A stretch of 64,000 bases of DNA, taken from the NCBI GenBank assembly GCA_902764345.1, contig CACWVT010000003.1, forward strand, positions 62,001-126,000, in the 5' to 3' direction. This DNA is from an uncultured Ruminobacter sp. GTDB taxonomy: Bacteria; Pseudomonadota; Gammaproteobacteria; Enterobacterales; Succinivibrionaceae. Below the pieces are notes generated by a model. The model did no database searches. It was not told the origin of the DNA and was given only the letters and a program-made list of their open reading frames with translations. Of this stretch, positions 17,840 to 26,743 are shown one piece after another (the first letter of the stretch is position 1; every line of letters starts with the position of its first letter). The position numbers and the translations under genes were made by a program.

Positions 17840-19027
17840 TTTTACTCCAAGAACAACAACAGCCATGCCGACTATGAGCAACGGCTCAAACACGGCCAGT
17901 GCCATAGCCACATTACGCTTGAATTCGTTACTCTGATTGGTTGCAGCCCTTCCGAGCATATTATCAAGCTCACCGCTTTTTTCACCTGATGCAATCATAT
18001 GAAGCATCATGGGGGTAAACAGCTTTGTTTCACTGAGTGAACGGCTGAGCCCCTTACCTTCCCTAACCTTTTCCGATGCTTCCGCGAGTCTGTCCTTAGC
18101 CACGAGGTTTGTAAGAGTGTCACTTGCAACTCTCATTCCCTCGATCAGCGGTACCGCACTCGAGTGCAGTATGCACAGGGTCTGTGCATATCTTGCCGTA
18201 TTTAGTGACCGGCTTACCTTACCGATTACCGGAAGTTTTAGAATCACCCCATGAACCTTCTTTTTAAAGTCAGGATTTCTCATGGCAGTCACAAACAGAC
18301 AGAATCCAACCCCAAGAATCAAAAGCAGCAGAATACCGTAATTTCTTACAAAATCGGAAATAGCTATCATTATGACGGTGGATCTCGGCAGTGAAGCCTT
18401 CATGTTCATGAACTGCTCCACAACTTTTGGTACAACGGTTGAAAGCAGGATGCCAATGACGGAAACCGCCACTATTGTCAGAACAATCGGATATATGAGT
18501 GCCTGCGTGACTTTTGCCTTCAGTTCCTGCTTATTTTCAGTGTAGTCTGCAAGACGTTCCAGCACGTCATCAAGATGCCCAGACTTTTCTCCGGCAGCAA
18601 CCATTGATACATAAAGATCATCAAAAACCTTGGGAAATTTACGCATGGAATCAGCCAGAGTCAGACCTTCACAGACCTTTTCACGCACGGAATTGATAAT
18701 GGCGGCATGCTTTGGATTCTCATTCTGTTGAGCAACCGCCCTAAGGGTTTCTTCAAGAGGCATTGATGCCGATACCAGCGTGGCAATCTGTCTGGTAATA
18801 AGACAGAGATTGGCATTTGACATCCTCGGCTCAAACAGAGATGATAAAGAAAAGGATGCACTCCCGGACGTTCCGGCAGTATTCTTCAGAACTCCTTCTC
18901 GTATTTCTGACGGTATGAGCCCGAGTTCCTTAATCTTAGCGCGAGCCCCCTTAGGGGAATCAGCCTCAACCGTTCCCTTTTTGGACTTACCGGATCTGTC
19001 TACAGCCGTATACTGATAGGTTGCCAT
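17384..19027 (-). CDS. gspF: GspF-GspG in-frame fusion (platform protein plus major pseudopilin)
   Basis: One open frame of 547 codons. Residues 1-395 are GspF: an N-terminal M-A-T-Y-Q-Y-T-A-V-D, two cytoplasmic helical domains, and membrane helices near 170-190, 220-240 and 375-395. Residues 397-547 are a complete GspG beginning MSRNKG/FTLLE. The third GspF helix ends at V-V-V-L-G-V-K, only 12 residues after E-P-L-L. The paralogous MshG in this window has 28 residues there, so about 16 residues, the stop codon and any spacer are missing. A GGAG site lies inside the last GspF codons, so GspG may also start on its own. Prepilin peptidase cutting after Gly402 could release GspG from a fusion. 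A sequencing indel is possible but would not restore a normal GspF tail. Confidence 0.85.
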   Translation of the reverse strand: MATYQYTAVDRSGKSKKGTVEADSPKGARAKIKELGLIPSEIREGVLKNTAGTSGSASFSLSSLFEPRMSNANLCLITRQIATLVSASMPLEETLRAVAQQNENPKHAAIINSVREKVCEGLTLADSMRKFPKVFDDLYVSMVAAGEKSGHLDDVLERLADYTENKQELKAKVTQALIYPIVLTIVAVSVIGILLSTVVPKVVEQFMNMKASLPRSTVIMIAISDFVRNYGILLLLILGVGFCLFVTAMRNPDFKKKVHGVILKLPVIGKVSRSLNTARYAQTLCILHSSAVPLIEGMRVASDTLTNLVAKDRLAEASEKVREGKGLSRSLSETKLFTPMMLHMIASGEKSGELDNMLGRAATNQSNEFKRNVAMALAVFEPLLIVGMAVVVLGVKMSRNKGFTLLEIMVVIVILGLLAAMVAPNVMGSLDEANISKVKTDIQGLETALKMYNMDVKRYPTTDQGLDALVNKPTSAPIPKKYRSGGYVEKLTNDPWDSPYYYKMPGDHGKYDVFSAGPDGEAGTCDDIGNWNVDTVTTESLDNCSAG

Positions 19028-19031
19028 TATC

Positions 19032-20621
19032 TTATTCTCCGCTCGTTACGCGCATAACTTCTTCCAGAGATGTTTTTCCTTCAAGAACTTTGGAAAAACC
19101 GTCATCCCTTATGGTAGGAGTATATGGTCTTACAACCTTCTCAATGGCAACTTCACCGTCAGGGCTGTGAATTGCTACCTGAACCTCGTCGTTGACTTCA
19201 ACCAGCTCATGGATTCCGCAACGCCCCTTATACCCGGTATTATTACACTCGCTGCATCCCACCGGCTTGTATATGGTTACAGGTTTGTCAATTCCAAGAA
19301 TTCGCATATCATTTTCAGAAGTCAGTACGGCCTGCTTACAGTGTGGGCACAGGGTTCTTACAAGACGTTGTGCCAGAACGGCCAGCAGAGAGGTAGACAG
19401 AAGGAATGGTTCTATCCCCATGTCCTTAAGACGGGTGATGGCACCGACAGCGGTATTTGTATGAAGGGTTGATAACACCAGATGGCCGGTAAGAGATGCC
19501 TGTACCGCAATTTCCGCAGTTTCATGGTCTCGGATTTCCCCGATCATCACAACATCCGGGTCCTGACGCAGAATTGCCCTCAGTGCACGGGCGAAGGTCA
19601 TATCCACTTTAGGATTAACCGGAGTCTGACCAATCCCCTCCAGATCATATTCCACAGGATCCTCAACGGTAAGAATGTTTCTGTCTTTGGTATTAATCTC
19701 AGAGATACCTGCATAGAGAGTAGTACTCTTACCGGAACCGGTAGGTCCGGTAACCAGAATGATACCGTGCGGCATTCTTATAAGCTTACTGAACTTTTCC
19801 GCAATGGCCGGAGTCATTCCAAGCTGACTAAGCTCAAGACGCACACTGTTTTTGTCCAGCAGTCGCATTACAATACGTTCACTGTAGCTGGTAGGAATTG
19901 TTGACACGCGCACGTCAACGGTTTTACCGCCGACCACCAATGAAATACGGCCGTCCTGCGGAATTCTTTTTTCAGAAATATCAAGCTTCGCCATAACCTT
20001 GATACGGGAAATAAGATACGGAGTAAACTTTCTTTCCAGAGTTATGTTCTCATGAAGCACGCCGTCCACGCGAAATCTTATCACCAGCTTATTTTCATAC
20101 GGCTCAATGTGAATGTCCGAAGCCTCTTCCTTTACGGCCTGAGCAAGCATCGCATTGATGAATCGCACCATTGGGGAGTTTTCGCTGTTATCCAGAAGGT
20201 CAGCCTTGTTGAGATCATCTGAAAGACTCAAATCTTCAACGTCGTCTCCCATGTTGCTTGCTATTCTCTGAGCCTCGGAATCATCGTTCTGATACATATC
20301 CGTGAGCAGATTGTCATAATCCTCGGCTGACAGTTCAAGAAGATCGAAATTTCTGCCGGAAAATCGTCTTGCTTCCAGTATCACGTCAATGGACGGCTGA
20401 TCCTTATAACAGAGCTTCAGTCCTTCATCGGATGAAGACAGGATAACCCCCTTATCCCTTGCAAAAAGGAAAGGCAATTTAATTTTATCCTCTGTCACGT
20501 CTTCAGGTTCAATTTCCGAAATAACTGCTTTTAAAGGATCCTCTTCCTGAACCTCTGTCTGTGGCAGTGCGGAAACGGCATTTTCAATTTCCGCTGTATC
20601 AATATCATTAAGATCTGACAT
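19032..20621 (-). CDS. gspE: Type II secretion ATPase GspE
   Basis: 529 residues, the hexameric ATPase that drives pseudopilus assembly. N-terminal N1E/N2E domain (about 45-145), then the RecA-like core: Walker A GPTGSGKS (292-299), Asp box near 320, Walker B M-I-G-E-I-R-D (359-365), His box L-S-T-L-H-T. The tetracysteine zinc site is C425-x2-C428 and C456-x2-C459. An acidic N-terminal 45 residues precede the family core. It ends 4 bp before gspF. Confidence 0.96.
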   Translation of the reverse strand: MSDLNDIDTAEIENAVSALPQTEVQEEDPLKAVISEIEPEDVTEDKIKLPFLFARDKGVILSSSDEGLKLCYKDQPSIDVILEARRFSGRNFDLLELSAEDYDNLLTDMYQNDDSEAQRIASNMGDDVEDLSLSDDLNKADLLDNSENSPMVRFINAMLAQAVKEEASDIHIEPYENKLVIRFRVDGVLHENITLERKFTPYLISRIKVMAKLDISEKRIPQDGRISLVVGGKTVDVRVSTIPTSYSERIVMRLLDKNSVRLELSQLGMTPAIAEKFSKLIRMPHGIILVTGPTGSGKSTTLYAGISEINTKDRNILTVEDPVEYDLEGIGQTPVNPKVDMTFARALRAILRQDPDVVMIGEIRDHETAEIAVQASLTGHLVLSTLHTNTAVGAITRLKDMGIEPFLLSTSLLAVLAQRLVRTLCPHCKQAVLTSENDMRILGIDKPVTIYKPVGCSECNNTGYKGRCGIHELVEVNDEVQVAIHSPDGEVAIEKVVRPYTPTIRDDGFSKVLEGKTSLEEVMRVTSGE

Positions 20622-20641
20622 TACTATTGCTCCGCCCCGAA

Positions 20642-22579
20642 TCAGTTCTGCTCTTTGCTGTTAACCACCTGAATTACGTCAGGAGCTATAACTATTGTTG
20701 AATCCAGCTCAGGCATGACAGGTGTTGATAAAGTTATAGGCAGAAGTCTCAGACCCCGTTTATTACGCTGCAGCTGTTCGTTTCTGAACATGGAGTACTT
20801 TGCCGCTGAGAGTTCGGCATAATCACCGTCTTCACGTAAAATGATAGGACGCAGAAATACCATCAGATTTCTTTTTTCATACGAGCTGGAGGTATACTTA
20901 AACAGTTCCCCCAGAAGAGGGATATCTCCTAAAAACGGAACCTTTGTTACACTCTCAACAGTCTGATTATTCATCAATCCGCCAAGAACAACAGTATCAC
21001 CGCTCTTTACAAGTACTGAATTCTTAATGGTTCTAACATCAAATGTAGCCCCGTTTTCATCGTTGGCACTGTTGCTGTTAACACTTGAAACTTCCTGTTC
21101 CAGAGTCAGCATTACGCTGTCTCCTTCGTTGATCTGAGGTACAAACTTCAGCTTGGTACCAACTGTCTTACGTTCAATGGTATCGTATCTGACCGATGCT
21201 TCAGACGTACTTGTCTGTGTACCGGTCTTAACAGGAACTTCCTGACCGACGTTAAATTCAGCTTCTTCATTATCCATGGTTATGATGCTAGGTGTGGACA
21301 GAACATCATTACGAGAATCTGCCTGTACCATGGACAGCAGGCCAAACCAGTTTCCGTTATAAAAACCGATACCGCCGCCATTAAGATTTGCCAAAGAAGA
21401 AATTCCGGAAGTCGTAACAAGACTGGAAACCGGAACCTGACTTCCCGTGAACTGAACAATACCACCGGAGGTGTTACCCCACTGAATGCCGAGAGACGCA
21501 CTGGTACTGTCGCTGACTTCAACAATGATTGCTTCAACCAGCACCTGAGCCCTCTTTATATCAAGCTTTCTTATGATGTTCTCAACTTCCTTGATATAAT
21601 TCGGTTCGGCATTAACAATAATTGAATTGGTCGCCTCATTGCTGTAGATGTTAATTTTGGAAGAGGCTGAAGCACCGTTGGATGCACCGTCAGCACCGGT
21701 AATGGACTTACTGACTCCGTTAAGCGTTTCAATGACATCGGCCGCCTTGGCATATCTTAAATAGAACACCTTGGTATTTCCTGATGCGGCCTGATCCATA
21801 TCGAGCTTGTTAATAATCTTAATTACTCTTTCACGCGCACGCGGCTCACCCGAAACAACAACGGAATTTGTTCGTTCATCAGCGACCATTTTCGGAGTCA
21901 GAAGAGCTGATGTTGCAGACTTTGATGAATCCTCCTTGATAATTGAATTCACCACACGAACCACTTCAGTAGCAGAAGCATGTTCAAGCTTAACGATTTC
22001 AACTTCCTGATTACCTGCCTTATCAACCCTGCTGACAATATCGGCCAGTCTGTTGACAACCTGAGCCCTGCCGGTTATCAGCAGCACGTTTGACGGTTCA
22101 TAATGAACCACATTACCGGCGCCCTGATTATCAATAAGACCTCTGAGCAACGGGGCCAGCTCACGTACACTCACGTTTTTTACGGGAACGACGCGGGTAA
22201 TCATCTCATCACCTATCCCGCCGTTTTCAAGTACGGGAACACCTGCTGTTTTTGCGACAGCGGAACGGACAACCTTATATACATTGTGATCCGTTTCCAC
22301 AACGGCATAACCATAAACTTCCAGTACGCTTAAAAAGAACTGATAGTATTCCTCTTCATTAAGCAGGTCATAACTGCGGACATTTATTTTGCCGCGGACG
22401 GCAGGATCAACAATAAAATTCTTGTTAAGATTTTTTCCGACCGTACTGATGAATTCGTTAATGTCAGTACCTTTAAAACTTGCAGAGAATTCGGCAGCGT
22501 CGGCCATTGTTCCCCAGCCTAGTAAAGCCAGTGAAAGAGCCGCAGCGCAACAAGATTTTTTGAAAGCGTTAATTTTCAT
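20642..22579 (-). CDS. gspD: Type II secretion secretin GspD
   Basis: 645 residues, the outer-membrane channel. Signal peptide (cut near T-M-A-D-A), N0 domain (F-K-G-T-D-I-N-E-F), three N1-N3 repeats with the N-S-I-I-V/N-S-V-V-V motifs, then the C-terminal secretin domain with V-P-V-L-G-D-I-P-L-L-G-E-L-F in its close variant. A Ser/Ala/Gly loop (G-A-S-N-G-A-S-A-S-S) sits in N3. The short C-terminal S-domain suggests a pilotin is needed; none is in the window. Confidence 0.96.
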   Translation of the reverse strand: MKINAFKKSCCAAALSLALLGWGTMADAAEFSASFKGTDINEFISTVGKNLNKNFIVDPAVRGKINVRSYDLLNEEEYYQFFLSVLEVYGYAVVETDHNVYKVVRSAVAKTAGVPVLENGGIGDEMITRVVPVKNVSVRELAPLLRGLIDNQGAGNVVHYEPSNVLLITGRAQVVNRLADIVSRVDKAGNQEVEIVKLEHASATEVVRVVNSIIKEDSSKSATSALLTPKMVADERTNSVVVSGEPRARERVIKIINKLDMDQAASGNTKVFYLRYAKAADVIETLNGVSKSITGADGASNGASASSKINIYSNEATNSIIVNAEPNYIKEVENIIRKLDIKRAQVLVEAIIVEVSDSTSASLGIQWGNTSGGIVQFTGSQVPVSSLVTTSGISSLANLNGGGIGFYNGNWFGLLSMVQADSRNDVLSTPSIITMDNEEAEFNVGQEVPVKTGTQTSTSEASVRYDTIERKTVGTKLKFVPQINEGDSVMLTLEQEVSSVNSNSANDENGATFDVRTIKNSVLVKSGDTVVLGGLMNNQTVESVTKVPFLGDIPLLGELFKYTSSSYEKRNLMVFLRPIILREDGDYAELSAAKYSMFRNEQLQRNKRGLRLLPITLSTPVMPELDSTIVIAPDVIQVVNSKEQN

Positions 22580-22592
22580 TATTATTTACCGT

Positions 22593-23540
22593 TTACTGAA
22601 TGTCTAAAACGATTGTTTCTCTGGAGCCGTTGCGATTAACCACAATGTTAATCTGAGTCATATTCTGTAATTCGCCCATGACCGCCATAGCCTGCTGACT
22701 GTCCGTAAGATCTTTGCCGTTAATTTCAACGGCTATGTCGCCGGCTTTCAGACCGGCGTCAATGAACAGCTTGCTTTCTGCTCCCGGATTAAGCTCATAT
22801 CCTATGATTTTTCCGTCTTCCTGTGCGGGAGCTATGTTGATATAGTTAAATAGATTGCTGGGATTACTGAGAAGTTCTGTACGGACAGTCTTTAAATCTT
22901 CCTTGACCGTTGCAGATTCGGTTTTTTCATTTTTCTCAGTTTTACGATCTGCGACACCGGAAACAAAAACATCTTCAGGAAGCTTTATTACTTCCTCCAC
23001 GCCGGCATTGTTTATAACTATTTCCGTCGGTTTAATCTGAGATATTACGGCGTTTGTACCGTTTATCTTATCTCCTACGGAATAAACGTCCTCACTCCCC
23101 TTCATTAGGAAAACGACGGCGCCGCGAGACGGATCCGAACTGTATGATATACCGGTAATTTTGACATCCAGTCTGGAACGGACAACCGCTCCGGAACTCT
23201 TCTGTTCCGGCTGATTTTTCGCTTCAACTCCGAAAAGATTGTAATTGCTTAATCTGACTGTATTTCCGGGATTCTGAATCTGCTTCAGTTCCTGAGCCGT
23301 AAGACCTGCAAGAACCTGGTTTTTGTAGGGCATTTTGTGCCAGAACAGAACAGCTGCTTCATAGCACACGACGAAACTCAAAAGATAAAACAAATAAGCA
23401 GAAATTTTAGTATAATATCTGTCATGTTTTACAGGGTGCGAAGTAGATAAAATTCCCGGTGATGTAACAGTTTCAGCAGATGTTTTTTTATTCTGTCTTC
23501 TTTCCAGAAAACGTTTTTTTAGCGCTTCTAAAGAAATCAT
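22593..23540 (-). CDS. gspC: Type II secretion protein GspC
   Basis: 315 residues, first gene of the gsp operon. A basic cytoplasmic tail of about 45 residues, one membrane helix (about 46-66), a homology-region domain (about 118-200) that meets GspD N0, and a C-terminal PDZ domain (about 235-315, with D-A-G-L-K-A-G-D). GspC links the inner platform to the secretin and helps choose substrates. It is divergent from hslR, with about 120 bp of AT-rich promoter region between. Confidence 0.93.
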   Translation of the reverse strand: MISLEALKKRFLERRQNKKTSAETVTSPGILSTSHPVKHDRYYTKISAYLFYLLSFVVCYEAAVLFWHKMPYKNQVLAGLTAQELKQIQNPGNTVRLSNYNLFGVEAKNQPEQKSSGAVVRSRLDVKITGISYSSDPSRGAVVFLMKGSEDVYSVGDKINGTNAVISQIKPTEIVINNAGVEEVIKLPEDVFVSGVADRKTEKNEKTESATVKEDLKTVRTELLSNPSNLFNYINIAPAQEDGKIIGYELNPGAESKLFIDAGLKAGDIAVEINGKDLTDSQQAMAVMGELQNMTQINIVVNRNGSRETIVLDIQ

Positions 23541-23659
23541 GACAACTCCACCCCTAATTAAACCTACAACTTATAATCGTACGAAATAGATTTAAATTTG
23601 TAAAATGTTTCACAATTTTTTTTAATATTTTTGTATATAAGTCACTAAATAAGAGAATT

Positions 23660-24061
23660 ATGACAAGCACTGCAAACCCTAATGTCAGGCTGGACAAGTG
23701 GCTTTGGGCAGCCCGTTTTTACAAAACCAGATCACTTGCAAAAGACATGATTGAAGGCGGGAAAGTTCACTACAACAATTACCGCACCAAACCAGGGCGA
23801 ATAGTAGAAATAGGAGCCCACATAGAGCTTTGGCAGGGATTCAACAAAATTGAAGTTGTTGTTACCGGAATCTCGGAACAGAGACAGAGCGCCACCATTG
23901 CCAGAACACTTTATGAAGAAACGCCGGAAAGCATTGTCAGAAGGGAAAAACAGGCAGAAGAGCACCGCATGCAGGTTCTTTTCGCTCCTCATCCAGATAA
24001 TAAACCTGACAAGAAGCAGCGAAGGGAACTGTTAAGCTTGAAACACAATTCAGATTTATAA
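23660..24061 (+). CDS. hslR: Hsp15, S4-domain RNA-binding heat-shock protein
   Basis: 133 residues. An S4 RNA-binding fold at the N-terminus (V-R-L-D-K-W-L-W-A-A-R-F-Y-K-T-R) and a basic C-terminal helix. In E. coli Hsp15 binds stalled 50S subunits that carry nascent chains. It is followed 34 bp later by hslO, the usual pairing. Confidence 0.94.
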   Translation: MTSTANPNVRLDKWLWAARFYKTRSLAKDMIEGGKVHYNNYRTKPGRIVEIGAHIELWQGFNKIEVVVTGISEQRQSATIARTLYEETPESIVRREKQAEEHRMQVLFAPHPDNKPDKKQRRELLSLKHNSDL

Positions 24062-24095
24062 AAACACATGACCCTGTGTCATATAGGAGCCGAGC

Positions 24096-25052
24096 ATGAC
24101 TACATCTCAGGATAAAATCGACGAATACAGCAGATCTATAATGGAAGTCAGTCAAAATAATAAACCTGAAAGCTTTGATAAAATTCTGTCTTTTGAATTT
24201 AATGACTATGACCTGCACGGGGACATTGTTCAGACCCACGAATCCGTTAAGGGACTTCTGGAGGGACATTCTTATCCTAAATGCATTCAAAACCTGCTGG
24301 CAGAAATGCAGATAGCCGTATGCCTTATGACCTCAAAGTTAAAATTTGAAGGTGAAATAATGCTGCAGGTACGCGGTGGGAGCAGTCATTTCAAATACGC
24401 AGTTCTTAACAGCAATGAAAAGAACGAAACCCGCGGACTGGCAGCCTACGACAGCAAGATTGATCCGAACAGTTCTTTCAATGAATTACTGACAAAGGAC
24501 TCAATCATGACCATCGACATCATGCCAAAGGAAGGAAATCCGTACAAGGGAATCATAGACCTCAGCGGCAGTACGCTGTCAGAATGTCTGGAGACATACT
24601 TCACTCAGTCAGTTCAGGTTCCTACCAAAATCTGGATCTACAGTGACGCACCAAATTCACAGAAAGCTGCCGGAATTCTAATTCAGGCTTTACCAACCAA
24701 GAATCCTGAAAAACAGAAAGAGGATTTTGAACATGTATCAGTACTGACGGATACGACAACCATGGCTGAAATTCTCTCACTGCCGAACAAGGACATTCTT
24801 TACAGACTGTATAATCAGGAATCGGTAACCCTGTATCCGGATAAAGAGGCCGATGTTAAATTCAAGTGTAACTGCTCCAGAGAGCACTACAGGGAAATGC
24901 TGACGCATCTCAATCCTGATGAACTTGCGTCCATTCTCCAGCAGGACGGTCACATCACTACCGAATGTCACTACTGCCGAAAGACATACAGATTCGAGCA
25001 TGATGACGTAATAGAAATAATAAAGGACGCTAAAAAGCATCAGAACGGCTAA
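24096..25052 (+). CDS. hslO: Redox-regulated chaperone Hsp33
   Basis: 318 residues (E. coli about 290). The C-terminal zinc/redox switch has C-N-C (near 252-254) and C-H-Y-C (near 286-289), the C-x-C/C-x2-C pattern of Hsp33. Oxidation frees zinc and turns on its holdase function. A GGAG site lies 6 bases before the start. The gene shares a transcript with hslR and ends at strong hairpins near 25074-25131. Confidence 0.95.
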   Translation: MTTSQDKIDEYSRSIMEVSQNNKPESFDKILSFEFNDYDLHGDIVQTHESVKGLLEGHSYPKCIQNLLAEMQIAVCLMTSKLKFEGEIMLQVRGGSSHFKYAVLNSNEKNETRGLAAYDSKIDPNSSFNELLTKDSIMTIDIMPKEGNPYKGIIDLSGSTLSECLETYFTQSVQVPTKIWIYSDAPNSQKAAGILIQALPTKNPEKQKEDFEHVSVLTDTTTMAEILSLPNKDILYRLYNQESVTLYPDKEADVKFKCNCSREHYREMLTHLNPDELASILQQDGHITTECHYCRKTYRFEHDDVIEIIKDAKKHQNG

Positions 25053-25073
25053 TACTTAAAGAGCAGAAATTAC

Positions 25074-25108
25074 ATGCGGTGCCCTAAAATGACACCGCAT
25101 AAAAAAAA
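25074..25108 (+). terminator. Terminator of hslR-hslO
   Basis: An 8-bp stem ATGCGGTG/CACCGCAT (25074-25081 with 25093-25100) about 20 bp after hslO, next to the second, larger hairpin. The following bases are A-rich on the plus strand because they belong to that second hairpin, so this one acts mainly as a pair with it. Confidence 0.55.
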
Positions 25109-25131
25109 GGTGGATAACTTCCACCTTTTTT
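25101..25131. terminator. Bidirectional terminator between hslO and amtB
   Basis: An 11-bp stem (AAAAAAGGTGG with CCACCTTTTTT) and a 7-base loop. The A and T tracts on either side give a U-run in both directions, so it can end both hslO (+) and amtB (-) transcripts. Confidence 0.88.
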
Positions 25132-25176
25132 GTTTTATTATCACGTCATGTTCCGTCCATGACATTTCCAAATAAA

Positions 25177-26496
25177 TTACAGCAGATTGTAAGCACGTTC
25201 ACCATGGCTTGTTAAGTCAAGACCTTCACGTTCTTCATCCATCGGAACTCTAATGCCGCTAAAGAGCTTGCCGGCAATGTAGAATGCGAGCACTGAAACG
25301 ACACCGCACCAAACTACTGAAATTACAACTGATGCGAACTGACCGGTAAACTGCCCCATAATTGATTCCCATCCTTCCTTGTAGCCGACACCGCCAAGAG
25401 CAGGAGCACAGAAGACACCGGACAGGAGAGCACCGATAATACCGCCGACACCATGAACGCCGAATACATCGAGAGCATCATCAACCTTGAGCATTCTCTT
25501 TAACACATGAACAGACCATAAGCATACAACACCTGCAACCGCACCAATTAACATGGCACCGCCAACACCGACGAAGGCACAGGCCGGAGTTATGGCTACA
25601 AGGCCTGCTATTGCACCGGAGCATGCACCGAGTAATGAAGGCTTTCCGAGATATACCCATTCAGCCACGAGCCACGCCAGAGTTGCTGCGGAAGGAGCGA
25701 CAACGGTGTTTGCAAAAGCAAGTGCTGAAGTTCCATCAGCCACCAGTTCAGAACCGGCATTAAAACCGAACCAACCGATCCACAGAAGAGAAGCACCTAT
25801 CATGGTCATTACCAGACTGTGAGGAGTCATGTTTTCACGGCCAAAACCGATGCGCTTACCCAGGAAGAATGCTCCAACTAGCGCACAGACAGCGGCATTG
25901 ATATGAACAACAGTACCGCCGGCAAAATCATATGCATGCCATGCTGAATCAATATATCCGCCACCCCAGACCATATGGCATAAAGGAATGTAGGAGAAAG
26001 TAAACCAGAAGGCTATTACAAAGATAAGTGCACTAAACTTAATTCTTTCAGCCAAAGCTCCGATGATTAAGCAGGAACTGATGGCGGCAAAAGCCCCTTG
26101 GAAAGCAAAGAAAGTAAGATCTGACAGAGTTCCGTTTTCGGTATCAGGTGTTACTCCGAACATCATAAACTTGTCAAAATTACCCATAAAACCGTTTATG
26201 AAATCACTGCCGTTTGTACCAAATGACAGTGTATAACCGTATATTGTCCACAATACAAAAATGAGTGCGAATATTACAAGTGACTGAACCAGAACCGATA
26301 ACATATTTTTGGCTCTGACCAGTCCTCCGTAGAACAAACCGATGCCGGGAAGCGACATCAAAATAACCAGAGCCGCACAAATCATTACGAAGCCGTTGTC
26401 GGCAGTAGATACGGAAGAGGCGGCATCATCGGCAAAAGCACACGCTGATCCCAGCACTGATGTGGAAAACAATCCTGTTCTTAATATATTCTTCAT
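25177..26496 (-). CDS. amtB: Ammonium transporter AmtB
   Basis: About 439 residues from the ATG at 26496, which follows GGAG by 6 bases; a TTG 12 bases upstream is less likely. Signal peptide (cut near A-C-A-F-A), then eleven membrane helices. The twin His sites are seen in L-C-H-M-V-W-G-G-G and F-G-V-H-G-V-G-G. It is a trimeric channel for ammonium uptake under nitrogen limitation. The PII gene glnK, usually just upstream, is absent here. A sigma-54 promoter motif is placed about 30 bp upstream. Confidence 0.95.
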   Translation of the reverse strand: MKNILRTGLFSTSVLGSACAFADDAASSVSTADNGFVMICAALVILMSLPGIGLFYGGLVRAKNMLSVLVQSLVIFALIFVLWTIYGYTLSFGTNGSDFINGFMGNFDKFMMFGVTPDTENGTLSDLTFFAFQGAFAAISSCLIIGALAERIKFSALIFVIAFWFTFSYIPLCHMVWGGGYIDSAWHAYDFAGGTVVHINAAVCALVGAFFLGKRIGFGRENMTPHSLVMTMIGASLLWIGWFGFNAGSELVADGTSALAFANTVVAPSAATLAWLVAEWVYLGKPSLLGACSGAIAGLVAITPACAFVGVGGAMLIGAVAGVVCLWSVHVLKRMLKVDDALDVFGVHGVGGIIGALLSGVFCAPALGGVGYKEGWESIMGQFTGQFASVVISVVWCGVVSVLAFYIAGKLFSGIRVPMDEEREGLDLTSHGERAYNLL

Positions 26497-26535
26497 ACTG
26501 ATCTCCAAATTACCAAGTAACTCATGAGATAGTTA

Positions 26536-26553
26536 ATGCAACTTCTTTGCCAA
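26536..26553 (-). promoter_or_regulatory. Sigma-54 (-24/-12) promoter of amtB
   Basis: On the minus strand TGGCAA-N5-TTGCAT gives the GG-N10-GC spacing that defines RpoN promoters. Transcription would start near 26526, giving a leader of about 30 bases before amtB. About 105-150 bp upstream lie two direct copies of AGTGCCC on the plus strand (26657-26663 and 26679-26685), 22 bp apart, possible NtrC half-sites. Confidence 0.75.
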
Positions 26554-26743
26554 CATGCAAAAAAGGGCAGTCAACCCCGAAATTTACAAAAATTTAAACC
26601 TAAACATGGTGATATTTGTTCCGTTAACACGCAAAAATGGAATAAATTACATGAACAGTGCCCGCAATATCTGTAAATAGTGCCCCACCTTAAGACATAA
26701 TTGCCATACAATAATTAATATGGAAGCATTTTGGGGGGTATTC

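Noticed and set aside
17384..19027. Gene-splitting indel as the sole reason for the gspF-gspG fusion
   Set aside because: A one-base shift would give a stop just before gspG, but GspF would still lack about 16 residues, so a simple indel does not fully explain it. It stays possible and needs read support.
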